Of a stretch of DNA of 8,519 nucleotides, positions 8,363 to 8,519 are shown one piece after another. The stretch is from UPXZ01 sp964345395 (lineage in GTDB: Bacteria > Bacteroidota > Bacteroidia > Bacteroidales > Paludibacteraceae), in NCBI GenBank assembly GCA_964345395.1, contig CAYFRA010000062.1:1-8519 (forward strand). Reading direction: 5' to 3'. How positions within the stretch are numbered: position 1 is the first letter of the stretch; each line of letters starts with the position of its first letter. The notes beneath the pieces were generated by a model. That model made no database searches. It saw only the letters and a list, made by a program, of their open reading frames with translations, and was not told where the DNA came from. The position numbers and the translations under genes were made by a program.

Positions 8363-8519
8363 TCATCTCTTAGCAGAGTAGATAAGATTTTTTCTTCTTC
8401 TAAATATCACAAACCCATACGCTAAGCTCAACAGCATCAAAGCTATCACACTATCGCCCACTGGCACTATTTGGTCTTTCTGTTCGTTAGTTATTGGTTC
8501 TGGGTCAACTAATGCCCAA
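8363..8519 (-). CDS. C-terminal fragment of a predicted exported protein with a hydrophobic, basic-tailed end
   Basis: The reading frame enters from the right edge of the window and ends at TGA (8365-8363), giving the last 51 codons only. The visible tail has a polar stretch (DPEPITNEQKDQ), the motif VPVGD, a hydrophobic segment of about 17 residues (SVIALMLLSLAYGFVIF), the basic cluster RRRK and a short end NLIYSAKR. A Pro-x-Gly motif, a single membrane-spanning stretch and a basic tail at the extreme C-terminus recall short C-terminal sorting or anchoring signals, and I recall similar tails on secreted Bacteroidota proteins. It does not look like the beta-sandwich CTDs of ordinary T9SS cargo. 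The frame is supported by this organisation and by a strong terminator just downstream on the same strand. The function of the protein cannot be told from this piece. Confidence 0.72.
   Translation of the reverse strand, partial: WALVDPEPITNEQKDQIVPVGDSVIALMLLSLAYGFVIFRRRKNLIYSAKR

Noticed and set aside
1..8519. Mobile element, CRISPR array, tRNA, rRNA or a novel defence-type system.
   Set aside because: No transposase, terminal repeats, regularly spaced repeats or RNA-gene hallmarks were seen; almost all of the window is explained by ruvA and sprA.

Overview
The window looks like Bacteroidota chromosome. It is AT-rich, its genes lack recognisable Shine-Dalgarno sequences, and most of it is one gene for SprA/Sov, the outer-membrane translocon of the type IX secretion system (T9SS), which is confined to this phylum. 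A ruvA gene directly upstream of the sprA/sov gene is, from memory, also the arrangement in Porphyromonas gingivalis. I lean weakly towards Bacteroidales, but nothing seen here fixes the order.

Layout: bases 1-57 are a short leader. ruvA (58-660) encodes the Holliday-junction-binding subunit of the RuvABC branch-migration machine. A 96-base gap (661-756) holds a perfect 8-bp inverted repeat and possible promoter boxes. sprA (757-8163) is intact, with 2468 codons, and fills about 87% of the window. Bases 8164-8362 are a convergent intergenic region with an imperfect 12-bp hairpin and, four bases beyond it, a perfect 11-bp hairpin that forms a good intrinsic terminator for the minus strand. The last 157 bases hold the C-terminal 51 codons of a minus-strand gene whose product ends in a Pro-Val-Gly-Asp motif, one hydrophobic segment and a basic RRRK tail, as expected of a surface or envelope protein.

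How the genes relate: RuvA is cytoplasmic DNA repair and SprA is protein export, so no shared pathway is known. They point the same way and no convincing terminator separates them, so cotranscription is possible. The minus-strand gene converges on sprA and its product could be an exported protein, but only its tail is visible. I see no mobile element, CRISPR array, tRNA or rRNA, and no clear sign of a previously undescribed system. The less ordinary signals are the noncoding palindromes, the exported-protein tail and the apparent absence of cysteine from SprA.
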